Of a stretch of DNA of 64,000 nt, positions 20,017 to 31,606 are shown in pieces; positions within the stretch are counted from its first letter, which is position 1; each line of letters opens with the position of its first letter. Made by a program: the position numbers and the translations under genes. Source of the stretch: Amoeboaphelidium protococcarum (taxonomy: Eukaryota > Aphelidiomycota > Aphelidea); the NCBI GenBank assembly GCA_023515745.1, contig JALECJ010000256.1, positions 2,356,001-2,420,000 of the forward strand. Direction: 5' to 3'. Under the pieces are notes generated by a model. That model was not told where the DNA came from and did no database searches. It saw only the letters and a program-made list of their open reading frames with translations.

Positions 20017-22617
20017 ATGTAATCTGATTATCTGACACAGTTGTTGAATTTACCTGACATTACTTTGTCATAGTATTTGAGTGCACGTGACTTGTTTGAA
20101 TTGTGCTTGACATGCAAAAGTTTGCAAGGGATGCTGCTGAGTGATCGTCAGTTTCTCAAGTCTGTGTATATGCATTATTATGGTCCTGTGATGACAGCAT
20201 TGCGTGTGAAGAACCACAAGTATTTGCAGTTAAAGACCACTTAAGATTATCTGTATTTTATGGACAAGTGCATTGTGTAAAGTGAGTCTTTGATGTAATA
20301 CGTGAAGGACGAATGGGTTGACGCGTAAATGGTTTCACTGCACAGTTTACACAAGAACGCGTTCAAAGATTGGTTGGAAGCTATTAATTCGCTATTTGAA
20401 ATTAAAGAAGTAAACCCTTGGCCTGAGCTGGATGACAATTTTATGTTTCCGGTAAGAAATGTTGATGGCTGGGCTTCATATTACGAATACAAGTTCGAGT
20501 ATTATCATGAATTATGCGAGATGAACGTTTCATCTTACAATGTGCTGAGTGAAACGAATAAAGAGTACGCGGAATGCATGGCTATCTATTACAAACAGTG
20601 TCTGTATGGAACGCCATAAAATTTCCGTGAAGAAGATGATGATGAAGAAGAAGAAGAAGAGTCAAAAGCTCTTGAGCTTGATCAGTTTTTAGATTAGAAT
20701 TATGGCTTTTATCATGATGTTATCCGCAGATACAGCTTTCTGTCTTTACTTGAGCTGTATAACTCTAATAAACCATTGAACAATAATCCTGAAGCGAGTT
20801 TTAGTTCATTCATTGCTAAATTTGTTGCGGAGTATGGTTCTGTCTATAACCCCTAGTTATTGTAATGGTATGTAGAACGACTGGATAAATTAAGCTGGAG
20901 GGCAAGAAGTAGTCTCTATGACATTATGCTGCAAGAAGACTATATTTCAGGAAGTCTTTGCTTTGATTTGTGGTTGTAAGAAATTAAAAATGGGACCTCT
21001 GGCCTAGATGATCTTAATAGCGTGTTTTCGAGGACAATCGCTAGATAATATGACAAATATAGGCTAGGAAATGCGTTTAAACGCGTCCTACGTTGTGTAC
21101 CTTTTGAAAAAATCCAGCAAGAGGTGCTGCCTTTGTTCACACTGGAAATTGATAGGGGGCGTTCGCGTTTTTTGGTTTTGCTATTGCTTTTCTATAATCA
21201 GTTGAGTGTATCTGGAAACTACTTTGATCAGCTACTGAAATAGGCCTTGGAACATGGAAATGCGAAAGACACTTCTATTTTGATTGAGGGATTCTTCAAT
21301 GTCATGTAATCGGACACCCCAATTACGAGTATCGTGTTTGATCAATGTGTCAACGATTTGAAGGTTGCGCGTGAGCATTTTGTAAACTTGAGTTTTCTGA
21401 AGCCATATGTATCTGCCACAAAGTAATCTGATTTAATTAAGGCTGGTTTTGAAAACTTAATTTCCAGTTATCCTTTGGAATATCTGATAGGAATTGTCAG
21501 TTCTGCTATTGAAACTTTTGATGGTGATGTTGGATGGCTCTTTGAATGTTGCCTCAATAAGTTGTCGAGCTTCTATTTGGTATCAGTTGAGCATTCCCGG
21601 CGTGTATCGAGTTATCATTATTCATCTTCGGAAAGATATATGGATTAGAAGACAGAAATGATGTTAACTATTCTGTAGTTTTTATATGAGCATGTATTCA
21701 CTATGGATTAGGTGCGAGCTTACTGTATGCAGTTTGATTCCTCAGTGGTTTAAAAGTTTCCTCCTGAGGTTTTGGCAAAGTTAATCTCTGGCATTTAAGA
21801 TGAAGCTGCTGATTATGAAGCTGATATTTCAGTGATTACTTTGAAACTGTTTGGCCAGTCCTCGAATGTCACGAGGAAGAATTATGCTTCCTATGGCTTG
21901 TCTATGAAGAGGACGATCGAGTTGGTCGAATAACTTTCCAACTATTATTGCTTGAGCGAAAGTCTTGTCGACTTGGTGCTGGAGAAAGCTATGAGCAACA
22001 TGCCTAATCGCGGGTATAATGAATATGTGCAGTAGCTGCTATCAATTGATAACGTTATATTCGACAAAGATGCCAATAAATTTGTACGTTCTGTCGCGTT
22101 CTTGAAGCATAAGGGAAGAAAGCTGAGTAAACTTTCTGAATGTCTTGCTTCTCTCATTACCGCTTATGGTTGTCTATCTGACGTCTTTGTGGGACTGAAA
22201 AAGGCCTTCATGGATGTTCTCAAGCTGGAATTTCAATATGGGAAGTTTGTACATTTCTTTGAAGACATCAATATTACTGTTGCAAAAGATCCTGTCTTTC
22301 TGTAGTGGACAATGTTGGCCTGGATAAAGGCGATAAAACGTGGCATCTATCCTTTCGTGTCCGGATTCGACAAATTGATTGAAAGTGCATATAAATTTGC
22401 ACAAGAACTGAACGAATAAGATGCTTATTAATTTGGCGTGTCGTTTGCAAAAGCCTATGACTTGACTGTTGGCTATTTGTCTGAATATGACATGGACATG
22501 TACAAGTACAAGGATGCCTTCGTTAACCTTCTCCGTGCTGTCAAAAAGCTGAACCATCACCGCGACCGTGAAATGGACGATGCTAATCAATAAAATAAGA
22601 AACAATGTTGCAACTGA
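20017..22617 (+). CDS. F-box-like all-helical protein, tandem paralog A
   Basis: This is an intact intronless ORF of 866 residues. The N-terminus N-L-P-D-I-T-L-S-Q-Y-L-S-A-R-D-L-F-E-L has the pattern of an F-box (Leu-Pro start, hydrophobic spacing, then C-L-T-C-K-S-L), which would bind Skp1 in an SCF ubiquitin ligase. The rest is a long helical solenoid without a family I recognise, with an acidic run E-E-D-D-D-E-E-E-E-E-E near residue 205. It is a tandem paralog of the next gene (22761, 867 residues): the first 100 residues align, sharing D-(L/M)-F-E-L-x-L-T-x-K and Y-Y-G-P-x-(L/M)-T-A. Very rich in TAA/TAG. The start was chosen as the first ATG after an in-frame TGA. Confidence 0.65.
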
Positions 22618-22760
22618 GCCACTGACTGTCCCTGTACTGTATGTTTATGATAACTGGCAAATATCAATCTATAATGTTTTACCGTAGTGTCGCCTTTTTT
22701 AGTCTTATTATGTTTCGTCCCGTTCAGTTGAAATTTTTAAACTCTCTGCTGCAAATCAAG

Positions 22761-25364
22761 ATGATTGACAAATTACTAGAACTGTTGGGATCTGAATTGA
22801 CGCGTTTCATGCGTCCTATAGACATGTTTGAACTTTCTCTCACTCAGAAATATATACAGCAATACCTGCATTAAGATAAGGTGTCTGTCAGAGCCAGTTA
22901 TTACGCCTACTATGGACCTGCACTCACTGCGTATTTAGTCAAAGATCATGGCTGGCTGCAACTTTAGACGCACGATGATTACAAGTTCTTTGTAGATGCA
23001 AGTATTAAGAATCATCAAGTCTTTAGAAAGTATCTATGTGATAATATATTGAAAGAAGAATATGAATTTGAAGAGTGCCCGGGTCTGGTTGACGTTCTAT
23101 ATGAAACTTTTGACATTGATTAGAATTCCATTCCTGACGGTTACAGAGATGACAGAGATGACAATGATGATGATGTTGATGATGGCCGGCAGAATAGGGA
23201 GCTAATAACTTTGTTTTAAAATGGATTCTGGAGCTAATACGATGATGGATAGTATAATGAGCTCATTATATGTAGACCTCTTGATTATGCTCGCTGTTTG
23301 ATTTAGCATTTTATGGAATCTATTTATGATGGAGCGGACCCGAATGTCTCTTATAAAGATCTTTCGTACGGGTTTATTCAGGATGTTTTGTATGAGAATG
23401 GTTTGGAAGTAATGGTGGGCGAGTTGATTTAGAGAAATGCTGCAGCTGATATTGAAATTGATGGTGTAAGAACGTTTTACATCTCGTTGACGGCAGCTAT
23501 TGAAGTTTTTAGTGAATAAGTGTGCCCATTGTATCGCAAAGGTTCACTGAAAGAGAAATGCATCGAAGCAATGCTGAAGAACGCGTCATGGAAAGGACAC
23601 GACTTGGTTGTTGAATTGTTTGAACCAGACAATTTCAACTCACCTCATAATGAAGACTTGTTCGATGGTGAAAGTTCTCTTCCTGCAATTGAGCGAAATG
23701 AACTCCCCTTCAAACTAGCCAAAGCAATGGTCAGTCATTCAAATTATGACTATAGTTATGCGCGATATCAGATCCTTTAGAATGAACGCTCAGAGTGGTA
23801 CAGATCTCGTCGTGGTAGAGAGTTGAGTGAAGATGAACGGAATCAGAGATTTGTTAAGGCGCGCAAGTTTATTGCTCCGCTGCATCCGCGCTTTAAAGAT
23901 GCTTTGAAGGATGTTACGTATGAAGAGTTTGATCGATAGGCTTGGTAAGTTGACACTGCTGATTTAATGCAGGTTGAGTCGCGAATAAACGTCATCGTCT
24001 CGATTCTGCATTATTATGGTAAATTATATTCTGGCGATTCATATCTTGTGCGTCTTTTGGGATAATGTGTCAGTTGTGATGACTCTTAGAGAATTTATGT
24101 CACTAATGCCGACGTTATGTATTAGTTCTTTTCAGTTCTGTACAAGTGTTATCAAGAAGAAACAGACAAATCTAGTGTTGGCTTGGAATAGTTTGATTTG
24201 TACTTGTTTTCAGACGATGATTAGTGCTATGATGTGCTGAGAGAGGTGATTGCTTTAGTCATACAGTTCTAGGAATTTGATATGGGGAATTTTATCTTGG
24301 ATCAATTTCATGATGTTTTCTTAAGTTTGATGCCGGAATATGGTTCCTACCTAAGACAGGACTTGATGTTGGCTGGATCTGTCTATTTTGATGGCAGATG
24401 TACTTGTAATTGTATGGATAGTACATGTTTAGTCTTTGGAGATCACGGTAAAGTTGGTGAATTTCTGTTTGACGGTGCGCATGGTTTTGAATACATTGTT
24501 AAATGTCTTGATGCAGAAGTTGCAAAGTACTTGTCACCATGCGTTTTGTGTCAGAGCTTGAAGAAACTCTAATTACATCTTCCAAAAGAATTAGAGAAAG
24601 CTGTTGTATCTGTATTAAGCAATTGCTTTCCACAGCCTGAAAGGATAGCCGCATTTTTACGTGCCATGCAGCATTATGATTTACCTGTTGAACTCGCTGT
24701 GAATTTGTTGAAAAGGCTTCGTCCAGATGGCATCATTGATATCGCATCATCATGTGGTCTTGAAATTTAGACTTTGTTTGGTGTAATAGCTGGTAATTCA
24801 CCCACATAGCCTGATGCATGTGTTCAAGTTAACTCCGCATAGCTCGTCATCTTGGTGAATTAATTTGAAAAATTAGCATCTGAAGAGTCGTCGTATCCGG
24901 ACAGTTGGACTCGTTCAATGTATAGAATAAAGCATATATTCACCGTCCTTTGTTAGCAGCTGATCGCTATCAGTTAAAAATTTGGCGAAAGAAGTATGAT
25001 TACCGAGTCATTTGCATCCGACTTTCTGGTCAATCCAAATTTTCTCAATTGGGCTTTCGAAAGTGGTCAGACGTATAAATTTGGGTTAACTGGACTTGAC
25101 GAAATGACAAGACTGAAATGGCTTTTCATTGCTCTTATTGAGAAATGCTGGATATTATGTCCATAAAGCTTGCAGCAAATGGTCGATCATATTGGCGAAG
25201 ATTCGTTGCCTTTTGGCCTCGATACCATGTCTGAATTTTACCGTAGTACAAGGGAGTGGGCAGCTGATGTTGTAAAGTGTGTCAAGGAAAATGAGAATGT
25301 TGACATTTTACTGGATGACAGTATTGACGAACGCGACAACGTTGAATTTGTATTTTATCAATGA
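22761..25364 (+). CDS. F-box-like all-helical protein, tandem paralog B
   Basis: This 867-residue intronless ORF lies 143 bases after paralog A, same strand and almost the same length. It starts M-I-D-K-L-L-E-L-L-G; an ATG 17 codons upstream (22710) is possible, but the chosen start aligns with A. Shared features are the F-box-like N-terminus (M-F-E-L-S-L-T-Q-K), A-Y-Y-G-P-A-L-T-A, an acidic insert near residue 130-150 and long Leu/Tyr-rich helices. The two copies have diverged strongly after the first 100 residues while both stay open, which argues that both are used. No function is assigned beyond a possible SCF substrate adaptor. Confidence 0.65.
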
Positions 25365-25761
25365 AGATATTGAAACTGTTATGACCCAAGTTCATTACCA
25401 ATTAGTTTTTCGGTTCAATTACTATATAAGCCAACGGTCATATCGGATTATTTCAAACAGTCACAGTCATTGCATTTCTATCTAAAGGACGATAGTCAAT
25501 CAGCTCAAAGTTGAGAAGAAGTAAGTGTAGAGTCCTTGTAAAGTATTACCTCAAAGCGTATCAATCTTTTAGGATCAAGACATCTTAGAGATCCTGAAAA
25601 TTTCTGTTCTGCTTAATGTCATTTTGGTGTTCACTCAGTTGCTGTTTCTGCAAGTTTCATTCACGAATAATACAATTAGGATTAAAATGTCATGTTTCAT
25701 TACTCACTTCATCTCATCTCATATTCATGCAATGTTGGTCATCGTATCAAAAGTTTGCATC
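25365..25761. other. Convergent intergenic region
   Basis: There are 397 bases between converging genes. The final ~30 bases resemble the sequence flanking the Kre9 fragment at 19.6 kb, marking the edge of that duplication. Nothing else is supported. Confidence 0.4.
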
Positions 25762-26469
25762 TCATAGCAATAACATCCAAGCGGTGGACAGAGCCACAAA
25801 AGTTATAGACAGGAACGCGCTAATAGAACCAGAAGAACTGTTTACGTCATTACCTTCGGCAGTAGCATTTCCAGAAGGAGTAGGAGTTACAGTAGTTCCA
25901 GTAGTCATGACAGTCTTCACCTTGGTAGAATCGGACATGATGCTTGTAGTCATAATCACAGACGTGAAGTATGGCGTGGAGGTGATGGACGCGTCTGAAA
26001 CCGTTTCACTCGCCTCTGAAGTTGACGAGGTGACAGTTTCAGAAGAGCTATTGGTAGAGGAAGAAGCGTCAGATGAGGTACTAGTTGACGTGGAAGTAGT
26101 GGAGCCAGCACTGACAGCAAAACGACCAGAATAGGCATACAAATTCTAACCATTAACTTGTTGCACAGAGCGAATAGCGTATTCAGACTTTGGTTCAATG
26201 AAAGGGAATGTGCATGACACTTGCAGATCACTGACAAAGATTTCTTGATCCTCACACAGCTAACCTACCACATCAATGTTCTCTGCAGGACCGCTCACAA
26301 TCTGAAACTGAATTGTATCAGATGCACCATCCTGCTCTTGATAACGCCAGCTAAGGAACAGATTGTCGCCCTGAGTTACCGTGTTAGGAGTAGAGATACC
26401 ATAAACACCAGCCTCAGCCACGCCAAATAAGCCCACAAAAGCAACCAATACTACTTTATAATTCATCAT
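25762..26469 (-). CDS. Kre9/Knh1-domain GPI-anchored Ser/Thr-rich protein
   Basis: This is a 235-residue secreted protein of the fungal Kre9/Knh1 N-terminal domain type, associated with cell-wall beta-glucan proteins. It has a signal peptide (K-V-V-L-V-A-F-V-G-L-F-G-V-A-E-A), then the domain signature T-P-N-T-V-T-Q-G-D-N-L-F-L-S-W-R-Y, two cysteines, and a V-S-A-G end. A ~90-residue Ser/Thr tract (likely O-mannosylated) follows, then a C-terminal hydrophobic tail after N-S-S-S-G that fits a GPI-attachment signal. Two adjacent ATGs (26469, 26466) and one eight codons upstream (26493) are possible starts. A partial copy is at 19665-19910; a distinct relative is at 46963. Confidence 0.85.
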
Positions 26470-26834
26470 AGAATAGAAATAAGAAAATAGCAAACCAGTT
26501 TATAAATGTATCAGATTTCAGATATTGTACTAGAAAAGAAGAGAGAGTGGACAGACAGTTGAAACAATTTTATAACGCAACCGGGTGATGAGATTTGTTT
26601 GATGGAATCACTCGGCGACGGACGGCCAAGACTCACGCGTCAAAGATTTGTTTTGATAATTTCATATCACCATGTCGTTGTTTTAGTACCATTCAGTACG
26701 CAGTCTTACATCGTCAGCATAACATGAGATAGCAGAACGCGACTTGTTTCTCTCTGTGTACACGGCGTGTATGATATATGAGTCATCTTGAGATTGGCCT
26801 CTTTTTGAAATGCTAAAGGAAACACCTCCACTCA
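26470..26834. other. Intergenic, upstream of ABCF fragment
   Basis: There are 365 bases with no gene on either strand. An ACGCGT lies at 26634. The left border of the 26.8-28.3 kb duplicated block falls at about 26835. Confidence 0.4.
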
Positions 26835-27125
26835 GTGCCTTCGAGAACGCTTTGTGGTGGACAGAAGAATCTTGTGGTATTTTCACTTGTAGGTGCCCAA
26901 AATCCTCACATTCTGATATGTGATGAGATCACTAACAATCTGAACATTGCCACGGTTGGCTCTCTGGTGAAAGTTCTCAAATCAAAGATTGGATTTAATG
27001 GACGTGTGTTGGTGGTCAGTCACGACGCGAGATTTTGGATGCTGTCTGCAATGAGATGTGGATTGTCGCTGATGGTGGTGTCACAAAGTTTCATCCAACA
27101 TCAACTGCTTCCATCTATGATACTT
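26835..27125 (+). pseudogene. 3' fragment of the ABCF (Gcn20-like) gene
   Basis: This ~290-base segment closely matches codons from the second ABC signature (S-G-G-Q-K-N) to S-I-Y-D of the intact gene at 56515-58875. It keeps [11 protein letters not shown] and V-G-S-L-V-K, but a small deletion at the R-F-V-D codons shifts the frame and the 5' four fifths are absent. It lies directly upstream of the secreted-protein gene, exactly as the intact ABCF gene precedes the other secreted paralog. It is therefore part of a segmental duplication and not functional. Confidence 0.85.
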
Positions 27126-27581
27126 TGAATGGCCATTGCTCGATATTACTTTTTGTATTACTTAAATATTCTACGCTTTTTCACATGACCAGGAATCTTG
27201 ACTGTTTTAAGGCGTAAATTCAATATTCTGTTAAATCTGATGGCGAAATTTTTGGATTAAACTGATGCGTTTACCATCTGGCGTTGCTTCTCGTAATCTC
27301 CTAATTCAAAAGTTGTTAATTAAGGATAGAATCAACTTGGAGTGAAATATATAGGAATGCCGTTGCTAGATCGTACAGGCTGTTGTATTTTTACACCCGA
27401 CACCGTTTTCTAGGGGTTTTGTAACACGAGCCGCGGAGCTGCTGATCAACACATGATCGTAGGGGCAAAATTTGAAGTGCCCCTAGCCCCTCTGGCTATC
27501 AGTTTAAAAGCTCTATACTCCTGTCACTCTTATTCTTCTTCAACAACAACTTTTATATCTCTCTGCATTTTAATTATCAAT
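27126..27581 (+). promoter_or_regulatory. Upstream region of secreted-protein gene
   Basis: This 456-base region follows the ABCF fragment and precedes the secreted-protein gene. It corresponds in position to 56032-56514 at the other locus but has diverged beyond easy alignment, apart from a T-C-A-A-T-A-T-G context at the start codon. Confidence 0.4.
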
Positions 27582-28283
27582 ATGAAGACTGCTTTTACTG
27601 TAACTGCTCTGTGTGCTGTCGCTTCTGCTATGCCTAGTTGGATGGAGATGCTGGTGTTCAAGACTGAGCTGGGTCTGGATCGTCCTTTGTCTTCTGCTGG
27701 TGTCGCTGCTGCTGCCAAGGATGAACTGCCTATGCCTAAGCAGTACCATGCAAGCTCCATCTTTTAAATCAACAACGCTATCCCAGCTTTATATACCGAA
27801 GAATGGATTGATATGTCTGCTCAGAAAGGCAGAATTAATGTCTTGAGCTAGAAATTCAATGCCACCATGTTTTATTCTGACAACAAGCTCTACAGCTTCT
27901 CATAGAAGAACTCTGATGGTGATGTCGACTGTGTGATTTATGAAGGCGGTAGTTCAGCTCCTCAGAAATCGTACAAATTCGAGCGTACTCAGTTCCATGC
28001 TGGCAAACTGGTCGACTCTTACAAGCACTCTGAGAACAATGGTGAAGTGACTGATCGTTACTTTGTCGATGTCAGCACCAACAATTGGGTCGCAAAAGAA
28101 TTCACTTCTCGCAATGGCGGTAATAATTTCAAGTCTTCCACTCTCTACTTTTAATTCAGCACTGACAAGATAGAGAAGAGCGTGTTCAACATCCCTACCA
28201 ACGTTGAGTGCAAGCCACAGCAATTGCTGACTGCTGACATTCCGGAGGCTATGAAGGAGTACGTCAAGAGTTTCCGTTTTTGA
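27582..28283 (+). CDS. Small secreted protein, paralog 1 (unknown family)
   Basis: This 233-residue ORF has a clear signal peptide (M-K-T-A-F-T-V-T-A-L-C-A-V-A-S-A). The mature part is beta-rich, with E-E-W-I-D, D-N-K-L-Y-S-F, D-V-D-C-V-I-Y-E-G, D-R-Y-F-V-D-V-S-T-N-N-W-V-A-K-E and V-F-N-I-P-T-N-V-E-C, and two or three cysteines. It has the same length as, and is mostly identical to, the protein at 55330-56031. The strand pattern with a late I-P-x-x-x-x-C vaguely recalls ependymin-like/LolA-like lipid-binding folds; that is a guess. The duplication carried the 3' end of the neighbouring ABCF gene with it. Both copies are open, so both are probably expressed. Confidence 0.75.
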
Positions 28284-28957
28284 GCTCTATCTGGCTGGTT
28301 GATTTAATAAATAATTTTGGAATTTGGGAAGGGAATTAAATATGAGTAATAAGGAATATAAAGAAATGTTTTGCACTTGTAGCTTTTCACCTTTACTTTT
28401 CCAGAAGCAAAGCAAAAGTACTATTGCCAAATGAGACTACAGTGGGAAAAGTCTCTAATCGCTCACCGCGGACGATCGAGCTAACGTTTATCGCGTCACG
28501 GAGAAAGCCTTTTATCCAGTCCTTTGCGTTTAGATTTCAAAAAACTACAGTAATGGTAACTCGTTCTCACATCGTGACTATAATTATTCTGAGCATGCTT
28601 TAACTGAGTGTTTATAATGCTCTCCTAAGTAGAAGCGCATGTACTCAAACAATTTTCAATTCAGTGGAAGTCCTCAGGATTGGCTCTCGTAGTTGATTGA
28701 TCTTTCTTTCCTTCTTCTTTCTTTCGCCCAAATTAATTGAGGTTGGAAAGCATCAACATCATTAACGACAGTACTCTGTGATTGAGATGATAAAATTTAG
28801 ATTATCTTGTATTTTATCGTTAGCTTAGAGGCGATATGCATCTCAGCTGTCATCGAGGAGAAATGCTTTTGCAGTGCAGCGAACTGTGTCTGGTCGACCT
28901 TAATAGCAGGATTTGGCTAGTGACATATTGTTCTCCTAGTTCCGCCCACTCCCTGCT
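28284..28957. other. Intergenic region
   Basis: There are 674 bases without a supported gene on either strand. The region is A-rich just after the stop at 28281, then mixed sequence with pyrimidine tracts at 28700-28730. No repeat or RNA gene was recognised. Confidence 0.4.
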
Positions 28958-29608
28958 ATGAGGCCAAGAAATGCCATCGTTCTCTCTATGGCGAAAAGCT
29001 TTCAGTAATAAGTGCCTGCTGCAGTGCAGGTTGAAGTTATTCATGGAGACGATGTGCAGCCTGGCAGTTAGGCGGTCTCTGTCGATGATGACGATGAAGA
29101 TTAGGTAATGATCGACGCCGCTGATGGACATCATGGCGATGATGCGTTAGTGCAATTGGATGCTGAAGATGAGGATAAATTGATGGAAGTATCTATGAAT
29201 TTACTCGAAAAATTATAATAATCTTCTGATAACCAGCTGGATTTCACGGCGTCAAATAGTAATGCAGATCAATCGTTGAAGAGATTAGCTCTGGGTGCAT
29301 CTTCCCTTGTGAACGCTCCATCATGCAAAATGCTATTGGAAAATTACGAGTAGTCCAAGTGGAATGTCGAAAAACAGAATGGATCATGGCTGTCTGAGTC
29401 TTATGACAATAATGAAGATGGTGAAAAACTGAACTATCAATTTCCGTCAGATCAAAGTGCAGTAGTCTACAGGGCTGATAGTGTGCTGAAGAAGAGACGA
29501 AAGAAGATGAACAAGCACAAGTACAAGAAGAGGCTCAAGTAAACTCGTGCGTAGCGCAGACGTAAGGCTAGCAAGAAGGAGGACTAGAGTGGAGGAGATT
29601 CAGCGTGA
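28958..29608 (+). CDS. Mitochondrial small-subunit ribosomal protein mS38 (Cox24/AURKAIP1-like)
   Basis: This is a 216-residue protein whose C-terminus carries the mS38 signature: D-S-V-L-K-K-R-R-K-K-M-N-K-H-K-Y-K-K-R-L-K, then T-R-A-Q-R-R-R. This lysine/arginine-rich tail is shared by yeast Cox24/Qri5 and animal AURKAIP1 and binds the mitoribosomal small-subunit rRNA. The N-terminus M-R-P-R-N-A-I-V-L-S fits a presequence; a second ATG ten codons on is possible. The middle is acidic and low complexity. No intron. The tail is diagnostic; the rest of the family is poorly conserved, so the call rests on it. Confidence 0.9.
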
Positions 29609-29837
29609 TCATAATCTTCTGTCCCGTAATAGATAATAATCCTTTGATATGCGAGTTAAATTTCGGTTAACTGATGAAGCGCGTCAATGCATGTTGGGAT
29701 GCGCGCTTTTTAATCAAAACTTATCAACTGTACATCCGTTTTCAATACTTGAAAATTGTGTGTTATTATAATTTCAAGATAAAAGTCCTATGTAAGTGTG
29801 AGCAATCGCAATCGCAATGTCTTATAGTTCATATGGT

Positions 29838-31606
29838 TCATCTCCATTCTAAATACAACTTTCTCCTGCTAGCATACTACTTTGCAGCCACAGTTCCCAC
29901 GGCAAGTACCAACATAGTGAGCAGAAGGCTAGATTTAGAAAACTCAGGTCCAAGTACATCAAATACTTTCGATGGAGTCACCAGAGTCTTGAACATGTCA
30001 GTGCCATAGGCGACAACTATGGAGGTGGACTCTAAATCAGTATGGCCACACACAATCTTTCTTATACCTTCCAGACGCAGGTTGTGACTCAAGTAGTTCT
30101 AAGGATTATCCGGGATTAGAGGAGCGTACACAGTCAGACCTTCCTCCTTCTCCTCAGCAGTTAACAATGACGACAATTTATGAGGACGTCTGGCATTTAA
30201 AATCAGCTTGGGAAGAGTTATCACCTGGCCGCCATTGGTAGCAACGATGATATCGCGCAGAGTAATGCCCGACTTGGTCTATGTTATACCAAGAGCACTC
30301 GCAAACTGTTCAAATACAAAACTCTCGCTCTTTACATGTGGCGATGGTGCAGAATATGGAGAGAATTGCCCACTCTCTGACATCTTAACGTCCACCTTAT
30401 CTGATTCATACAGCTCCAACACGTTGATCAGTGTCATACAATTCTAATTGCCCACATTGCCAGCAAACGAGTAGACAATCCAATTCTCAGACAATGCAAC
30501 GTGCACAGAGTTACCGAGTGGCACAAAGTTGTCATGTACGGCTTGATAAAGCAGGCGTCCGGATACACCATCCAAAATATCCACACTCAACCTCTACTTT
30601 TTATCGTGAGATAACACAGCAACAATATTTGGGTTCAAGTACTTGTACAACACACTGCGATTACCCAGAACTAACCCAATAGACGAGATTGCTTCATCAT
30701 ACTTACGCGTCGTCACTTGAGCAACAACACTTTCTGACGGAAGTTGATACTTCCAAGTGTTCACCAAGTCCTTATTACCTTCAATTCGCACTCCATATAA
30801 AGTGCTACTCTGATTTTGCAGGTAAAAAGTGTTAACAGGAACAGACTATGGAGCCTCTATTCCAACAACTTCCACTTTGCCATCTTCAGTGATAATTCTT
30901 AATCCGTCCTAAGAGCATACTACCTTGTTAACATTCAGATTAAAGCTTCGTTAATCAAACATCTCCCCACTCACATAGTCAATAATACTAGTAAATGCCT
31001 CTTTATCAGATCCCTTCATGACAATTCGAACCCGGTGACGACTGCTTTCATTGTCCTACTGCGGACATATCCAAGCATCTTTAATGGACGTGGGGAACAT
31101 TTAGACCACCCACTGGACATTAGAAGTCTCAGAGTGAACACCGCGGACTTTACCGCTATTCGAAACAGCAATAATCATTTGATGAAGTCCAAATCTATCA
31201 CCACTAGTACCACTGTCGACTTGCTTAGGAGACGTAATGTTCGCGTTTGAGTTTTCGGTGCCAATCCACTATGAATAAATCACCAACTGATCCCAATGAA
31301 ACTTCCATCTCTGTACAATATTCTCGATCAAACCAACACCTGGCACAGCTTAATAATGCCTCTCCAAGTATGCCGGTTTAGGTAGAGGAACCAGCTCGGC
31401 AGTCAACTACACTTCATCCTTACCTCTCTCTCCATGGACATTGTCATTGAGGAACCTCTGACGCCTACCCACAATCACGTACATGAAGAAATTGCATCAA
31501 CGGTGAATATATTTACTTACCAGTCAATAACACCAACTTGATCTTGGAATATGGCAACTACCACACCGACAAGGAGACTTAATATAATGGCTGAGATTAC
31601 TCTCAT
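29838..31606 (-). CDS. EMC1: ER membrane protein complex subunit 1
   Basis: EMC1 is the large lumenal-propeller subunit of the insertase that places tail-anchored and multipass proteins in the ER. Exons 31606-31521 and 31464-29838 give 570 residues. The N-terminus has a signal sequence ending ...V-V-V-A-I-F, followed by D-Q-V-G-V-I-D-W-R-Q-R, the family's first strand, split by the intron at W. The C-terminus has F-K-T-L-V-T-P-S-K-V-F-D-V-L, then a single membrane helix (S-L-L-L-T-M-L-V-L-A-V-G-T-V) and a short basic cytosolic end. It is much shorter than typical EMC1 (about 750-1000), so part of the propeller is reduced. No frame break explains it. Confidence 0.85.
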
